Counted from the stretch's first letter, positions 35,566 through 45,110 are shown. The stretch: 64,000 bases of DNA from Streptomyces sp. BK208 (GCF_004364245.1 NZ_SOAV01000003.1:456859-520858), one strand, 5' to 3'. Numbers and translations: made by a program. Notes: a model not told the origin generated them from the sequence alone.

Positions 35566-37092
35566 TCAACGGCTGTTCATGGATGCCTCGTTCGAGGTGG
35601 TGACCGCACCTGGACGGGTGGCTCGGCGCGGCGTCGCCGGGACTTCCGCGGGCTTGGACCTCGCCAGCCACAGGCCGGTGAAGACGGCGGTGGCCAGAGT
35701 GACGGCACCGGCGGCGAGGAAGGCGCTGTCGAGCCCGGTCTCGAAGGAGGCTCCGCCCGATTGCCGGGTGCGGACGACGGCTCCGAGTACCGCCACGCCG
35801 AGCACCGCGCCGATCTGCCGGGTGGTGCTGCTGATGCCGGAGGCGAGGCCGCCTTCCTGCGGGGCGACCGCTTGGATGGCGGCGCCTGTCAGGGGGGACA
35901 TGGCCAGCGCGAAGCCGGCGCCGGCGAGTCCCAGCCGCCACCACACGTTCCCGTACCCGGTGTCGGCGTGCACCGTGCCGAGCGCGAGCAGTCCCAGGCC
36001 GGCCAGGGCCAGGCCGGTGGTCACCACGATGCGGAAACCGTGGCGTGCGGCGAGCCGGCCCGCGTACGGACTGACGAGCACCATGGCGAGGGACAACGGC
36101 AGGGTCTGCAGACCGGCGCGCAGGATCGAGCTGCCCTGGACGTACACGAAGAACTGGGAGAAGAAGAACGACGAACCCATGAGCGCGAACCCGACCACGG
36201 TCATGGCGGCGTTGGACACGGTGAACAGGCGCTGCCGGAACAGCCGCAACGGCAGCATCGGTGCGGAGCGACGCGCTTCGACGGCGACGAAGGCGGCGAG
36301 GAGGACGGCCGCGGCGGCGAAGCTGCCCAGGATGGCCGGTGAGGTCCAGCCGCGGGCGCCACCCTCGATCAGACCGTAGGTCAGCGCCCCCACCGCCAGG
36401 ATGGACAGCACGGTTCCGGGGACGTCGATCGCGGGGGCGCCCGGATTGCGGGTCTCGCCGAGGTGGCGCAGGCCGACCAGCAGCAGGACCAGGCCGATGG
36501 GCAGATTGACCAGGAAGATGGCGGGCCAGCCGAAGGCTTCCGTCAGCACGCCGCCGGCCACGGGGCCCGCGGCCAGCCCGATTCCGCTGAGTCCGGCCCA
36601 CAGCCCGATCGCCTTGACGCGTTCCTGCGGCACGGGATAGGCGGCGGCGAGCAGGGCGAGCGAGGCAGGGCTCAGGGCGGCGGCCCCGACGCCCTGCAGC
36701 ACCCGGCCGGTGACCAGCCAGCCGACCGAGGGAGCGAGGCTGCACAGCACCGAAGCGGCGGTGAACACCGCCACGCCGGTCAGGTACACCCGCTTGCGGC
36801 CGAACCGGTCGGCGAAGACACCGCCGGACAGCAGCAGCATGGCGACCAGCAGTACGTACGCGTCGACGATCCACTGCAGACCGGTCAGCTGCGTATGCAG
36901 CCGGTGCTGCATGTCGGGCAGCGCCGCTCCGACGATCGTGTTGTCGAGCAGGACCATGAACTGGCCCAGGCAGGTCACCGTGAGCAGCACGCCCCGGTTC
37001 GATCGGCTGCCTGCGGCCACTTGCGATGCGGCGATGGGAATCCCCCTCGGTCGGTGGGTGCGCCCGGCCACGGCCGACGAAGGTGGCGACAC
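35566..37092 (-). CDS. MFS drug efflux transporter, DHA2 family (EmrB/QacA-like, 14 spans)
   Basis: About 508 residues from GTG 37092. No clear Shine-Dalgarno, so the start is uncertain. Seen: VTCLGQFMVLLDNTIVGAALP (first span, motif D1), WIVDAYVLLVAMLLLSGGVFADRFGRKRV (motif A), GRVLQGVGAA (motif B), and SGIGLAAGPVAGGVL (motif C of drug exporters). About 14 hydrophobic segments. It exports unknown toxic compounds by proton antiport. Divergent from a TetR gene with operators between them, so probably repressed by it. Confidence 0.92.
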   Translation of the reverse strand: MSPPSSAVAGRTHRPRGIPIAASQVAAGSRSNRGVLLTVTCLGQFMVLLDNTIVGAALPDMQHRLHTQLTGLQWIVDAYVLLVAMLLLSGGVFADRFGRKRVYLTGVAVFTAASVLCSLAPSVGWLVTGRVLQGVGAAALSPASLALLAAAYPVPQERVKAIGLWAGLSGIGLAAGPVAGGVLTEAFGWPAIFLVNLPIGLVLLLVGLRHLGETRNPGAPAIDVPGTVLSILAVGALTYGLIEGGARGWTSPAILGSFAAAAVLLAAFVAVEARRSAPMLPLRLFRQRLFTVSNAAMTVVGFALMGSSFFFSQFFVYVQGSSILRAGLQTLPLSLAMVLVSPYAGRLAARHGFRIVVTTGLALAGLGLLALGTVHADTGYGNVWWRLGLAGAGFALAMSPLTGAAIQAVAPQEGGLASGISSTTRQIGAVLGVAVLGAVVRTRQSGGASFETGLDSAFLAAGAVTLATAVFTGLWLARSKPAEVPATPRRATRPGAVTTSNEASMNSR

Positions 37093-37106
37093 CCGAGCAC
37101 TTTAAA

Positions 37107-37173
37107 GCAGTTACTGACTGCGTTAGTCGACTATAAGGAGGCTCACCCCACAAACGCAAGTGCTTCCTGCGTT
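37107..37173. promoter_or_regulatory. TetR operators between MFS and TetR genes
   Basis: In the 92-bp divergent region, GCAGT-tactg-ACTGC (37107-37121) overlaps GACT-gcgtt-AGTC (37116-37128). A separate AACGCA...TGCGTT (37153-37173) has one further matching pair inside. The last precedes the TetR Shine-Dalgarno. They are likely operators for autorepression and MFS repression. Confidence 0.5.
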
Positions 37174-37184
37174 AAGGTGGCGGC

Positions 37185-37763
37185 ATGAACGAGCGACAGC
37201 CAGTCCGGCGGCCCGGCGGGCGCAGCGCCCGCGTCGGCGCACAGGTGCACCAGGCCGTCACCGACCTGATCGGTGAGCGTGGCTACGGCAACTTCACCGT
37301 CGGCGAGGTCGCCGCCCGCGCGGGCGTGGCCGACAGCAGCATCTACCGCCGGTGGGGCAGCCTGGAGGCCCTGCTCAGCGAGGTGGCGCTCACCCGCCTC
37401 AACGCTCAGTCGCCGATGCCCGACACCGGCAGCCTCGCCGGCGACCTGCGCACTTACGCGGCACAAGTGGCCCGCGAGATCACCGGACCCGACGGTCCGG
37501 CGGTGCTGCACCTGGCCGTCGCCCTGTCGGGCAGCGGGGAGCTGGGGCGGCAGGCCGGTGCCGACCTCCGCTCCGAACGCACCCGGCAGATGCAGGTCAT
37601 GCTCGACCGCGCCCACGCACGCGGCGAGCAGGCGCCCGACGCGCTGGACGTGCTGGACCACGTCCTGGCCCCGATGTACATCCGCGTCCTGTTCGGCATG
37701 GTCCCGCTCACCCCGGACTACGTCGACGGGCTGGTCGGCCGGCTGCTCGACCGGGCGCTGTGA
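37185..37763 (+). CDS. TetR family repressor
   Basis: 192 residues, ATG 37185 after AAGGTGG. HTH at about 22-60: VHQAVTDLIGERGYGNFTVGEVAARAGVADSSIYRRW. The C-terminal part (about 75-190) is a TetR_C ligand-binding domain ending GLVGRLLDRAL. Divergent from the MFS exporter, a classic drug-sensing pair. Ligand unknown. Confidence 0.92.
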   Translation: MNERQPVRRPGGRSARVGAQVHQAVTDLIGERGYGNFTVGEVAARAGVADSSIYRRWGSLEALLSEVALTRLNAQSPMPDTGSLAGDLRTYAAQVAREITGPDGPAVLHLAVALSGSGELGRQAGADLRSERTRQMQVMLDRAHARGEQAPDALDVLDHVLAPMYIRVLFGMVPLTPDYVDGLVGRLLDRAL

Positions 37764-37813
37764 CGCGACCGCCCGAGTGCGTCGGCCGGCGGTACCGACC
37801 GCGCCGGTTGCCG

Positions 37814-38773
37814 TCAGCCCCCCGCCACGCCCGCGAGCTTCACCTGGTCCGCTTCAGGAAGCCAGTCCCGCTTCGGTACGTAGTCCAGCCAGCGCCGGGT
37901 GCGGCCCAGGTCCGTGAATCCCCGCAGCAGGGCGTCGAGTTGTGGGTGGCGGTGGGTCTCGCGCCAGGCGAGGGACCAGGCGTACAGCGGGGTCGGTGCG
38001 GTGAGCGGGATCGAGCGCAGGCCCGCGTGGTCGGGCAGCGGGGCGTCGCTGGGGAACAGCGTGAAGCACGTCGCGTCACCGCGAACGCGCTGGACGAGGT
38101 GGTCGAGGCCCAGGTTGGGGCCGTCCTGGTGCCTCTCGATGCCGAACTCGTCCGCGAAACGCCGCAGGAAGTCGAGGCGGGACAGCTCGGCCGGACACCA
38201 CAAGGTGCTGTCGCGCAGGTCGGCCGGGGAGAGTTCGTCCGCGTCGGCCAGCGGGTGGGACGCGCTGACCACCGCGTCGACGGGCTCCAGGCGAACGAGT
38301 CGCTGAGCGAGGCCGGCGTCACGGCCCCCGGGGAGCGGGTGCACCCGGCCGAAACCCAGATCTGCGTCTCCCCGCAGCAACGCCTGCGCGGCAGACGGCC
38401 AGTCACGAGCCGGTCCCGGCTCCAGGCGCATGCCGTCGAGCGTCTCCACCACCTGCGCGACGGTGCGCATCGGCGCGTACAAATGGCCCCACACGTCGAT
38501 CCGTACGGTCGGTCCGGCGCCCTGTGCGGCCGCGACCGCGCGCGAGCCCGCCGCCAGGACCTCACGCGCGGCCGTCTCGAACCGCTCACCGGCCTCGGTC
38601 AACCGCGTGCCGCCCTCACGCTCGAACAGGCCGACGCCGAGCAACGCTTCCAGGCGCGCGACGCGCTTGGACAGTGCCTGCTGGCTGGTGTTGAGCCGTT
38701 CGGCCGCGCGCCCGAAGTGCAACGTCTCGGCGGTCACGACGAACGCACGGACCAGGGCGAGGTCAAGGTCCAT
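37814..38773 (-). CDS. LysR family transcriptional regulator
   Basis: 319 residues from ATG 38773 (ATG 38785 is an alternative). HTH at about 1-60: LALVRAFVVTAETLHFGRAAERLNTSQQALSKRVARLE. Effector domain about 90-300 (PBP2-like: RIDVWGHLYAPM...). Divergent across 133 bp from the oxidoreductase at 38907, which it probably activates. Confidence 0.9.
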   Translation of the reverse strand: MDLDLALVRAFVVTAETLHFGRAAERLNTSQQALSKRVARLEALLGVGLFEREGGTRLTEAGERFETAAREVLAAGSRAVAAAQGAGPTVRIDVWGHLYAPMRTVAQVVETLDGMRLEPGPARDWPSAAQALLRGDADLGFGRVHPLPGGRDAGLAQRLVRLEPVDAVVSASHPLADADELSPADLRDSTLWCPAELSRLDFLRRFADEFGIERHQDGPNLGLDHLVQRVRGDATCFTLFPSDAPLPDHAGLRSIPLTAPTPLYAWSLAWRETHRHPQLDALLRGFTDLGRTRRWLDYVPKRDWLPEADQVKLAGVAGG

Positions 38774-38906
38774 GCGGCTGACCATATATGACAACCACAC
38801 GTTGTCGGCCGGCCGCTTTCGTTGTTGGCCCGGCCGGTGCCTCCCGCGGTGAGGTGTTCCCAGGCGACACCGACACCGACACCGACACCGCCAAGGAGGC
38901 AGCGAG

Positions 38907-39827
38907 ATGAAAGCTTTCGTACCGACCGGGGACCCCGCCGAACCGGTCGTCCTCGCCGACGTCCCCGAGCCCACGCCGCGCCCCGACGAGGCGCTGGTGA
39001 GGGTGGAGGCCTTCTCCGTGAACCGGGGTGAGACCTTCAAGCTGGAGGCGCCGGTGCCGGGGGAACGGCCCGGCAAGGACATCGCCGGGCTCGTGGTGCA
39101 GCCGGCCGCCGACGGGAGTGGGCCGGCCGGCATCGCACGCGTCGTCGGCCACCCCATGGGCGGCGGCTGGGCGGAGTTCGCGGCGGTGCCGACCAGCGCG
39201 CTTGCGGTTCTGCCCGACAGCGTCTCGGCGACGGACGGCGCGGCGCTGCCGCTCGCCGGGCTCACCGCGCTGCGGCTGCTGCGCGCGGCCGGGCCCGTAG
39301 TGGGGCGGCGCGTGCTGCTGACCGGAGCGTCAGGGGGCGTGGGGCACTACGTGACCGAACTCGCGACCGCTGCGGGCGCGGAGGTCACCGCGGTGACCCG
39401 GGACACCGAACGCGGTGCCCGGCTCAGCGAACTCGGCGCGGCCGAGATCGTCCACCGTCCGGCCGACGCACGCGGACCGTACGACATCGTGCTGGAGTCG
39501 ACCGGCGGCCAGGCCCTCCCCGTCGCCCTCGCGCGGCTCGCGAAGCGGGGCACGCTCATCTGGTTCGGGCAGGCCAGCCGCACCCCGGTGACGCTCGACT
39601 TCTTCGCCTTCTTCGACGGCCCCGAGTCGGCCGTCATCCGCCACTTCCACTACCTCGACGCCGACACCGTCCTCGGCGACGACCTGGCGACGCTCGTCCG
39701 GCTCACCGCCGAAGGCCGCCTGCACCCCGAGATCGGCCGCGTCGCGGACTGGGCCGACACCGCGAGCACCCTCACCGACCTGCGGGACCGGCGCATTCGG
39801 GGCAAGGCCGTACTCACCCTCTCCTGA
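38907..39827 (+). CDS. NADPH:quinone oxidoreductase-like zinc-independent MDR enzyme
   Basis: 306 residues, ATG 38907 after AAGGAGG at 7 nt. Medium-chain reductase fold: N-terminal GroES part (AFVPTGDPAEPVVLADVPEPTPRPDEALVRVEAF), and nucleotide-binding GASGGVGHYVTELATAAGAEV (about 138-158). No zinc-ligand cysteines are apparent, so it belongs to the quinone oxidoreductase branch. Substrate unknown. Controlled probably by the divergent LysR gene. Confidence 0.88.
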   Translation: MKAFVPTGDPAEPVVLADVPEPTPRPDEALVRVEAFSVNRGETFKLEAPVPGERPGKDIAGLVVQPAADGSGPAGIARVVGHPMGGGWAEFAAVPTSALAVLPDSVSATDGAALPLAGLTALRLLRAAGPVVGRRVLLTGASGGVGHYVTELATAAGAEVTAVTRDTERGARLSELGAAEIVHRPADARGPYDIVLESTGGQALPVALARLAKRGTLIWFGQASRTPVTLDFFAFFDGPESAVIRHFHYLDADTVLGDDLATLVRLTAEGRLHPEIGRVADWADTASTLTDLRDRRIRGKAVLTLS

Positions 39828-39862
39828 GCAGCCGAAACCCCAGCGCCCCGAAGACATGAACC

Positions 39863-39897
39863 TGAACCCACTGAACCCACTGACCCGTTGAACCCAC
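39863..39897 (+). repeat. Short tandem repeat of TGAACCCAC
   Basis: TGAACCCAC occurs at 39863, 39872 and 39889, with a degenerate TGACCCGT between at 39881, giving a 9-bp periodic array just upstream of the gene at 39914. Possibly a slippage array or protein-binding repeat. Confidence 0.5.
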
Positions 39898-39913
39898 CAG
39901 AAGGAGCCCTTCC

Positions 39914-40408
39914 ATGACCGAGACCACCGGCACCACCGGCACCACCGCTCCCGCCACCTCGACCGATCCCCGGGCCGTCGTCATCCGCTACGTCGAGGCC
40001 GTCCGGGACGGCGACGCCGACGTCGTCCTCGAAAGCTTCGCCGAGGACGCGACCTGGCACTACCCGGGCAACGACCTGCCGATCTCGAAGGTGTGGCGGG
40101 GCCGCGACGCGATCGTCAACGACTTCCTGGGCGGCATGGGACCGATCCTCGTTCCCGGCACGATGAAGGTCGAGCTGGTCAGCACGATCGCCGAGGGCGA
40201 CCGTGTGGTCGCCGAGTGGACCTCCAAGGCCCGGACCGTGTACGGCGGCACGTACGACAACCGCTGCATCGGGATCTACACGGTCCACGCCGGCCGGATC
40301 ACGTCCGTCGTCGAATACGCGGACACCCGGCACGTGGCGGCGGCCCTCTTCCCGGAGACCCCGGCCGCACGGGCCGACCAGGCTCATGCCGATGGTGGGC
40401 CTCGGTGA
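39914..40408 (+). CDS. NTF2-like / SnoaL-like protein
   Basis: 164 residues, ATG 39914 after AGAAGGAG. After a Thr-rich start (TETTGTTGTTAPATST, coded by a 9-bp codon repeat), the fold runs AVVIRYVEAVRDGDADVVLESFAEDATWHYPGN...GRDAIVNDFL...ADTRHVAAALF, a cone-shaped alpha+beta barrel typical of polyketide cyclase-like or ketosteroid isomerase-like proteins. Substrate unknown. Confidence 0.85.
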   Translation: MTETTGTTGTTAPATSTDPRAVVIRYVEAVRDGDADVVLESFAEDATWHYPGNDLPISKVWRGRDAIVNDFLGGMGPILVPGTMKVELVSTIAEGDRVVAEWTSKARTVYGGTYDNRCIGIYTVHAGRITSVVEYADTRHVAAALFPETPAARADQAHADGGPR

Positions 40409-40544
40409 TCCGCTCGCCCTGCGCCCGGCGAAGGAGTCGCCGCGCAGAACCGGCGACGGCAACCGCTGGACACGCGCCCCGGTCCCGGCCGGCGCCCGTT
40501 TCGGGCCGGGGCATACCCGTCGAACGTTCCGACCAGGAGGCAGT

Positions 40545-41060
40545 GTGATCACTCTCAGGCCCGACATCATCCGCACCGAGCGGCTGACCATGCTGCCCCT
40601 CAAGGCCGAGCACGCCGACGAGATGGCCACGGTGCTCTCCGACCCCGGCCTGCACACGTTCATCGGCGGTGCTCCGGACACGGCCGAGGCCCTGCGCACC
40701 CGCTACGAACGGTGGGCGGCCGGTTCGCCCGACCCCGCCGCATCCTGGTGCAACTGGGCGATCCAGCTCCGCGACGCGACCTGCCTGGCCGGTACGCTCC
40801 AGGCGACGATCACTGCCGACGACCGCGGTGCCACCGCGGAGATCGCCTGGGTGGTGGGTACCCCCTGGCAGCGGCGCGGCATAGCCACCGAGGCAGCCCG
40901 AGGACTCGTCGCCTGGCTCCGCGAGCACCCGGTGCACACGGTCGTCGCCCACATCAACCCCGACCACAAGGCATCCGCCGCCGTCGCGACCGCAGTCGGA
41001 CTCACCCCCACCGACCAGTGGCACGACGGCGAGATCCGATGGCAACGTGACATCGGCTGA
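40545..41060 (+). CDS. GNAT N-acetyltransferase (RimJ/RimL-like)
   Basis: 171 residues. GTG 40545 with AGGAGG at 4 nt; the frame is open further upstream but lacks such a site. Seen: IIRTERLTMLPLKAEHADEM, WVVGTPWQRRGIATEAARGLVAWL (acetyl-CoA-binding RRGIATEA), AHINPDHKASAAVATAVGL. Acetylates an unknown amine or protein N-terminus. Confidence 0.88.
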   Translation: MITLRPDIIRTERLTMLPLKAEHADEMATVLSDPGLHTFIGGAPDTAEALRTRYERWAAGSPDPAASWCNWAIQLRDATCLAGTLQATITADDRGATAEIAWVVGTPWQRRGIATEAARGLVAWLREHPVHTVVAHINPDHKASAAVATAVGLTPTDQWHDGEIRWQRDIG

Positions 41061-41236
41061 TCGCACGCATCCACTGGTCCTGACGAACGATCGGATCACG
41101 GCCGGACAGCCGGACGCCGCAAGCTTCCTGACGTGATCGTCCAGCGGGTGGTCGCGCTCGCCGTGGACACGGCCGCCGGGACGACGAGCGCTCGTGGCAT
41201 GGTGGGAAGCACACGCGCAAGGTCACGGGGGGTCTC

Positions 41237-41974
41237 ATGGGCGGGTCGGATCGTTCGGTAGTGATCAGCGGCGGCGGCACCGGGATCGGCCGCGCCATCG
41301 CCGCGAGGTTCGCCGGGCAGGGCGACAAGGTGACCATCCTGGGAAGGCGAGCGGATGTCTTGCGCGCGGCGGCCCAGGAGATCGAGGGGGCACACCCGGT
41401 ACAGGTCGTGGCGGTCGACCTTTCTGTACCGGAAGAGATTGAACAGAGCCTGCGTGAACTCCCCGAGCGTGTCGATGTCCTGGTGAACAATGCGGGCAGG
41501 CGCGGCACGCCCGTGCGGGCGGGCGGCCTGAAGGAGGCCGCCGAGCGGTGGCGGCGGGACTTCGACAACAACGTCCTGCCGACGGTCCTGCTCACCGAGG
41601 CGCTTCTGCCACGCCTGACGCGCCCCGGCGGCAGGGTGGTCACGCTCGGTTCACTCGCCGCCTTGCGGGGAAACGGCGCCTACGGAGCGATGAAGGCGGC
41701 CCTGCTGGCCTGGAACCACACGCTGGCGCAGCAGTTGGGGCCGCATGGCGCCACGGCCAATGTCGTGGTGCCCGGTTTCGTCGCGGGCACCGAGTTCTTC
41801 GGCGCGCTCGCGGACAGGGAGGAACTCGCCAGACGGCGGGCTCAGACCCTTGTCGGAGAGGTGGGAAAGCCGGACGACATCGCGGCCGCCGTCGCGTTCC
41901 TGGCCTCGCCGGAAGCGCGCTACATCACGGGTGAGTTCCTGAACTGCAATGGCGGGGCCATGCTCGGGCGCTGA
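41237..41974 (+). CDS. Short-chain dehydrogenase/reductase
   Basis: 245 residues, ATG 41237. Classical SDR: GGGTGIGRAIAARFA (TGxxxGxG, about 12-26), NNAGRRGT (NNAG), catalytic Ser in GSLA and YGAMK (YxxxK), and a C-terminal ITGEFLNCNGGAML. Reduces or oxidises an unknown alcohol or ketone with NAD(P)H. No obvious operon partners. Confidence 0.9.
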   Translation: MGGSDRSVVISGGGTGIGRAIAARFAGQGDKVTILGRRADVLRAAAQEIEGAHPVQVVAVDLSVPEEIEQSLRELPERVDVLVNNAGRRGTPVRAGGLKEAAERWRRDFDNNVLPTVLLTEALLPRLTRPGGRVVTLGSLAALRGNGAYGAMKAALLAWNHTLAQQLGPHGATANVVVPGFVAGTEFFGALADREELARRRAQTLVGEVGKPDDIAAAVAFLASPEARYITGEFLNCNGGAMLGR

Positions 41975-42240
41975 ACGCTTCGCGCAGCACGACCGCACGA
42001 CCGGCGGACTCCCGGACTCCCGGACTCGCGGACGAACGCCGTCGTTCCGCCCCGTCAGACCGACAGAGAGCCGGCCGGGTCCGTAAGAACCAGGACCACC
42101 GCTACCGTCAGCCGACCGGGTGTCCTGTCGATGGCAGTGATCGGCTGGGCGATCGATGCTGGGCGCCTCCTTGACCTGAAGGAAAGTCGAGGTTCTCTCG
42201 TGTCGCCTACTCGATCCCCTGAGGACAGGAAACCAGGTCC

Positions 42241-42483
42241 ATGATCCTCGTGACCGGAGCCGCTGGAAACATCGGCAGTGCCCTGCTGAACGAATCCCTG
42301 CTGCCCGGCGGTGAGAGCCGGGCCCTGAAGACCGGGGTCCAGGAGGCGCGCCACCCGTGCGACTTCCGGAACTCCGTCGACTACGACCGGCTCCCCGTCG
42401 ACCCGCACAGGCCGGCGTTCCCCGGTCCTGACCCGGTACGCCGACGGGCCCTCTCCCGCGAGAGGGCCCGTTCGACGCGCTAA
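42241..42483 (+). pseudogene. Truncated NAD(P)-binding (NmrA/SDR-like) remnant
   Basis: 80 residues beginning MILVTGAAGNIGSALLNESLL, a good Rossmann GxxGxxG start, but the rest is disordered and Arg-rich and no catalytic part follows. Full members are about 280 residues. A stable hairpin follows inside the frame. Likely a degraded gene. Confidence 0.4.
42444..42471. terminator. Bidirectional terminator hairpin
   Basis: A 12-bp perfect stem (42444-42455 with 42460-42471) and 4-nt CCGC loop, between the rightward remnant and the convergent oxidoreductase. No T-run, as is usual for Streptomyces. Confidence 0.7.
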
Positions 42484-42496
42484 GGCGAGGGGGGCG

Positions 42497-43468
42497 TCAG
42501 TCGCCGGTGTCCCCCATGTCGAGCACGATCTTGCCCACCGCCGTTCCCGTGCGCAGCCGTTCCACCGCTTCGCCGAGTGCGTCCATCCCGTAGCGCTCGT
42601 ACGGCAGCGACAGCGCGCCCGAGGACAAGTCCGGCAGCAGACGCAGCACCTCGGGGGCGACCTCCTGGCCGCGGGAGATCATGTTGACCGGCAGGAGGGA
42701 GACGTCGGCGAGGAAGAAGTCCGCGAGGTCGAGGGTGAGTTCGCGGCCGGCCGTGTAGCCGAGGAGCGCGGCCCGGCCACGCGGACGGACCAGAGTGAGG
42801 GCGTCGCGCAGGACCGTGCCGCCGACCGTGTCGATCAGTACGTCGACTTTGCCGCCGATCGCTTCCTCGGAGAGGTCCGAGGCGAGCAGCGCCGTGGCCG
42901 CTGTGGGTACGTGGGGCAGTTTGGCCGGCCGCCCGACCGCACCGACGACCTCTGCGCCGGCACGCGCGGCGAGCTGCACGGCCATGGCACCGACGGCGCC
43001 GGACGCGCCGGTGACCAGTACCCGCTCCCCCGGGCGTACCTGGGCGATGGCGTGGACGGTCGCCCAGGCGGTGCCGACCGGTGAGAAGTAGACGCAGGCC
43101 AGAGCGGGGTCGGTGCCCTCGGGCATGGCCTCCGCGGCGGCGTCCGGCACCAGCACGTGTTCGGCCCAGGCGCCGTCGCGGCTGAGACCCAGCCCTTCAC
43201 CGCGCAGCCGGACCAGGGCCCCCTCGGGGTGCGTGTCCGAGGCGACGACATAGCCGCTGCCCTGGGTGCCGGGGATGAACGGCAGCTCGGGCAGGATGCC
43301 GAACTTCCCGTCGAGGATGTTCAGGTCCAGATGGGCGACGGTCGCCGCGGCCGCCCGGACGAGGGTGTGTCCGGGCCGCGGTTCGGGCACGGTCCTCTCC
43401 TCAAGGCGCGGCAGGGTGCCGAACTCCTTGAGGACCAGGGTGCGCGAGGCGGACGAGGAAGTGCTCAC
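42497..43468 (-). CDS. Zinc-independent quinone oxidoreductase / alcohol dehydrogenase-like
   Basis: 323 residues from GTG 43468, chosen by the start of ordered sequence (STSSSASRTLVLKEFGTLP) with GGAG about 11 nt upstream; the frame stays open up to 43567. Seen: PFIPGTQGSGYVV, VLVTGASGAVGAMAVQLAARAGAEVV (Rossmann), and PYERYGMDALGEAVERLRTGTAVGKIVLDM at the C-terminus. No zinc cysteines. Function unknown; monocistronic. Confidence 0.85.
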   Translation of the reverse strand: MSTSSSASRTLVLKEFGTLPRLEERTVPEPRPGHTLVRAAAATVAHLDLNILDGKFGILPELPFIPGTQGSGYVVASDTHPEGALVRLRGEGLGLSRDGAWAEHVLVPDAAAEAMPEGTDPALACVYFSPVGTAWATVHAIAQVRPGERVLVTGASGAVGAMAVQLAARAGAEVVGAVGRPAKLPHVPTAATALLASDLSEEAIGGKVDVLIDTVGGTVLRDALTLVRPRGRAALLGYTAGRELTLDLADFFLADVSLLPVNMISRGQEVAPEVLRLLPDLSSGALSLPYERYGMDALGEAVERLRTGTAVGKIVLDMGDTGD

Positions 43469-43735
43469 GTGCGGTGTTTCTCCGTTCTTCCCCGGTCGGT
43501 CACTGCCCTGCCCCGGTCGGTCTCCACGGCTCCCTTCACACCTTAACTCCATAGTTGCGCAGTACACGCATCGCGATGAGGCGCAGTGTCCGTTCGTGGA
43601 CGAAGCCCAGGACGAGACGTCGCACGCAGGGAAACCGGGAACCAGGCCGACAGGCGCCTGGCGACGGCCGGTACGTCGACGGTGCCCTGCGCGACTTTCC
43701 TCGGCCGACGGGCCGGCAGGCTGCGTGGTGTGAGG

Positions 43736-44971
43736 TCAGCTCGGAGCGACCGTCACGACGTCAGGTGCGATGTCCAGCACCAGGAGTGCCGCCGCCACAT
43801 GGGTCGGGTTGTCCTCCACCTTGACGGCCGCGAGCTCGTTGGCGCGCGAGACGCGCCGTTCGACGGTGTTGCGGTGCGCGTAGAGGTGGGCGGCCGCCCG
43901 GGTGGTGCTGAAGCCGCACTGCACATAGGTGAGCAACGCCTGCCGCAGCGCCGTGTCGGCTTCGGCCAGTGGCCCGAGGGTGTTGATGACGAACCGGCGT
44001 GCGCCGGGCCGGTCCTTCGTGAGCGCGTCGATCAGTTCGACGTCGGCGTAGGCGGTGAAGCGCCGGTCGGACCCCAGCCGGATCACCAGCGCCTGCGCCG
44101 CGAGGGCGTCCTGGTGACTGGAGCGGAACCCTTCGAGACCGCGTCCCGGCCTTCCCACCGCCGCGCGGACCTCGTCGGCCGCCGCGAGGCCCTTCTCCAC
44201 GTGGTGAGGGTCCGGGACGGCTTCCCCCGAGAGCCACATCCACCGCGACGTGGCGCTGGCGCGCGCCACCAGGGCGCTCCGGCCGGCGGTGGAGGAGCGC
44301 ACGGCGGCGACCGCCTCGTCCAGGGCGTCGGCGTCCTGGGGATCATCGACCCAGAGGACGAGGCCCATGTGCCACCGCGTCATCCGGTAGCGCAGGCGCC
44401 CTTCGGCGAGGTCCTCCGCCATCGGCGCCCCACTGGCGATCAGCTGGATCAGTGCGATCCCCTCGGCGTCCGTGTTCCCCATCGCCGCGGCGAGTCCGGC
44501 TTGCCGCAGGGCCGCGACGGAGTCGAGGGCGTACTGCACCAGCGACTGCGCCGTCACGTCCAGGACCCCGACGAGAAGGTCGGGGTCGGCGCAGTCCGCC
44601 ACGCATTCCTCGAGCCAGCGCCGCCAGCCGATCCCCAGGGCCACACGCCAGGCGACGGCGAAGTCGGGCGCGATGCCCCGGGAGACGAGATCGTTGATGT
44701 ACGCCGTGGTCCTCGGGCTGACGTAGGGCTCCACCCGCCGTCCCGGTTGCTGAACGTTCGCGGTCAACCATTGGACCAGGTCGGAGCGGTTGAGCGCGCG
44801 ATCCTCCTCGACCAGCGACGCGTCCGCGAGGAGGGCGGGATCGTTCTGGGCGATGAGGGAGGGCCTCGCGAAGACGCCGACCAGGGCGTCCGTTTCCGTC
44901 AGCAGGCGCTGGCACAGTGACCTGATCGCGTCAGCCACCTCACGCGAGGGCGGGTGCCACGGCTCTTCCAT
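43736..44971 (-). CDS. PucR/CdaR family transcriptional regulator
   Basis: About 411 residues from ATG 44971 (an upstream ATG at 45016 would add 15). Architecture: an N-terminal helical part (SLCQRLLTETDALVGV...GWRRWLEE), a middle GGDEF-like CdaR region, and a C-terminal PucR-type HTH: LTYVQCGFSTTRAAAHLYAHRNTVERRVSRANEL. Family knowledge: PucR/CdaR proteins activate purine, diacid or polyamine catabolic genes. It lies at the edge of the amine/ketone cluster, opposite the XRE-cupin gene, with operator A between them, so it is a prime candidate for pathway control. Confidence 0.88.
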   Translation of the reverse strand: MEEPWHPPSREVADAIRSLCQRLLTETDALVGVFARPSLIAQNDPALLADASLVEEDRALNRSDLVQWLTANVQQPGRRVEPYVSPRTTAYINDLVSRGIAPDFAVAWRVALGIGWRRWLEECVADCADPDLLVGVLDVTAQSLVQYALDSVAALRQAGLAAAMGNTDAEGIALIQLIASGAPMAEDLAEGRLRYRMTRWHMGLVLWVDDPQDADALDEAVAAVRSSTAGRSALVARASATSRWMWLSGEAVPDPHHVEKGLAAADEVRAAVGRPGRGLEGFRSSHQDALAAQALVIRLGSDRRFTAYADVELIDALTKDRPGARRFVINTLGPLAEADTALRQALLTYVQCGFSTTRAAAHLYAHRNTVERRVSRANELAAVKVEDNPTHVAAALLVLDIAPDVVTVAPS

Positions 44972-45087
44972 GTTCTCAGTGTCCCTCTGCTCCCGGGGAG
45001 CCGAGGCTCCCGGCATGCCGTGTCACCGACAGATGAAGGGCTCGTCGGCGGCCTGGCCGAGGGCGAAGGCGCGGGCTGCCGGGCGCC

Positions 45088-45110
45088 GCTGTTTACTACC
45101 ACTAAACAGC
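45088..45110. promoter_or_regulatory. Operator A: GTTTA...CTAAAC inverted repeat
   Basis: 8-bp arms GCTGTTTA and TAAACAGC with a 7-nt centre, between the divergent PucR-like and XRE-cupin genes. It shares GTTTANNNCNACTAAAC with a second site at 47710-47732 in the permease/monooxygenase divergent region. The AT-rich core stands out in this GC-rich DNA. Confidence 0.75.

Noticed and set aside
42055..42408. Leftward 117-codon frame overlapping the Rossmann remnant
   Set aside because: No recognisable sequence and no ribosome site.
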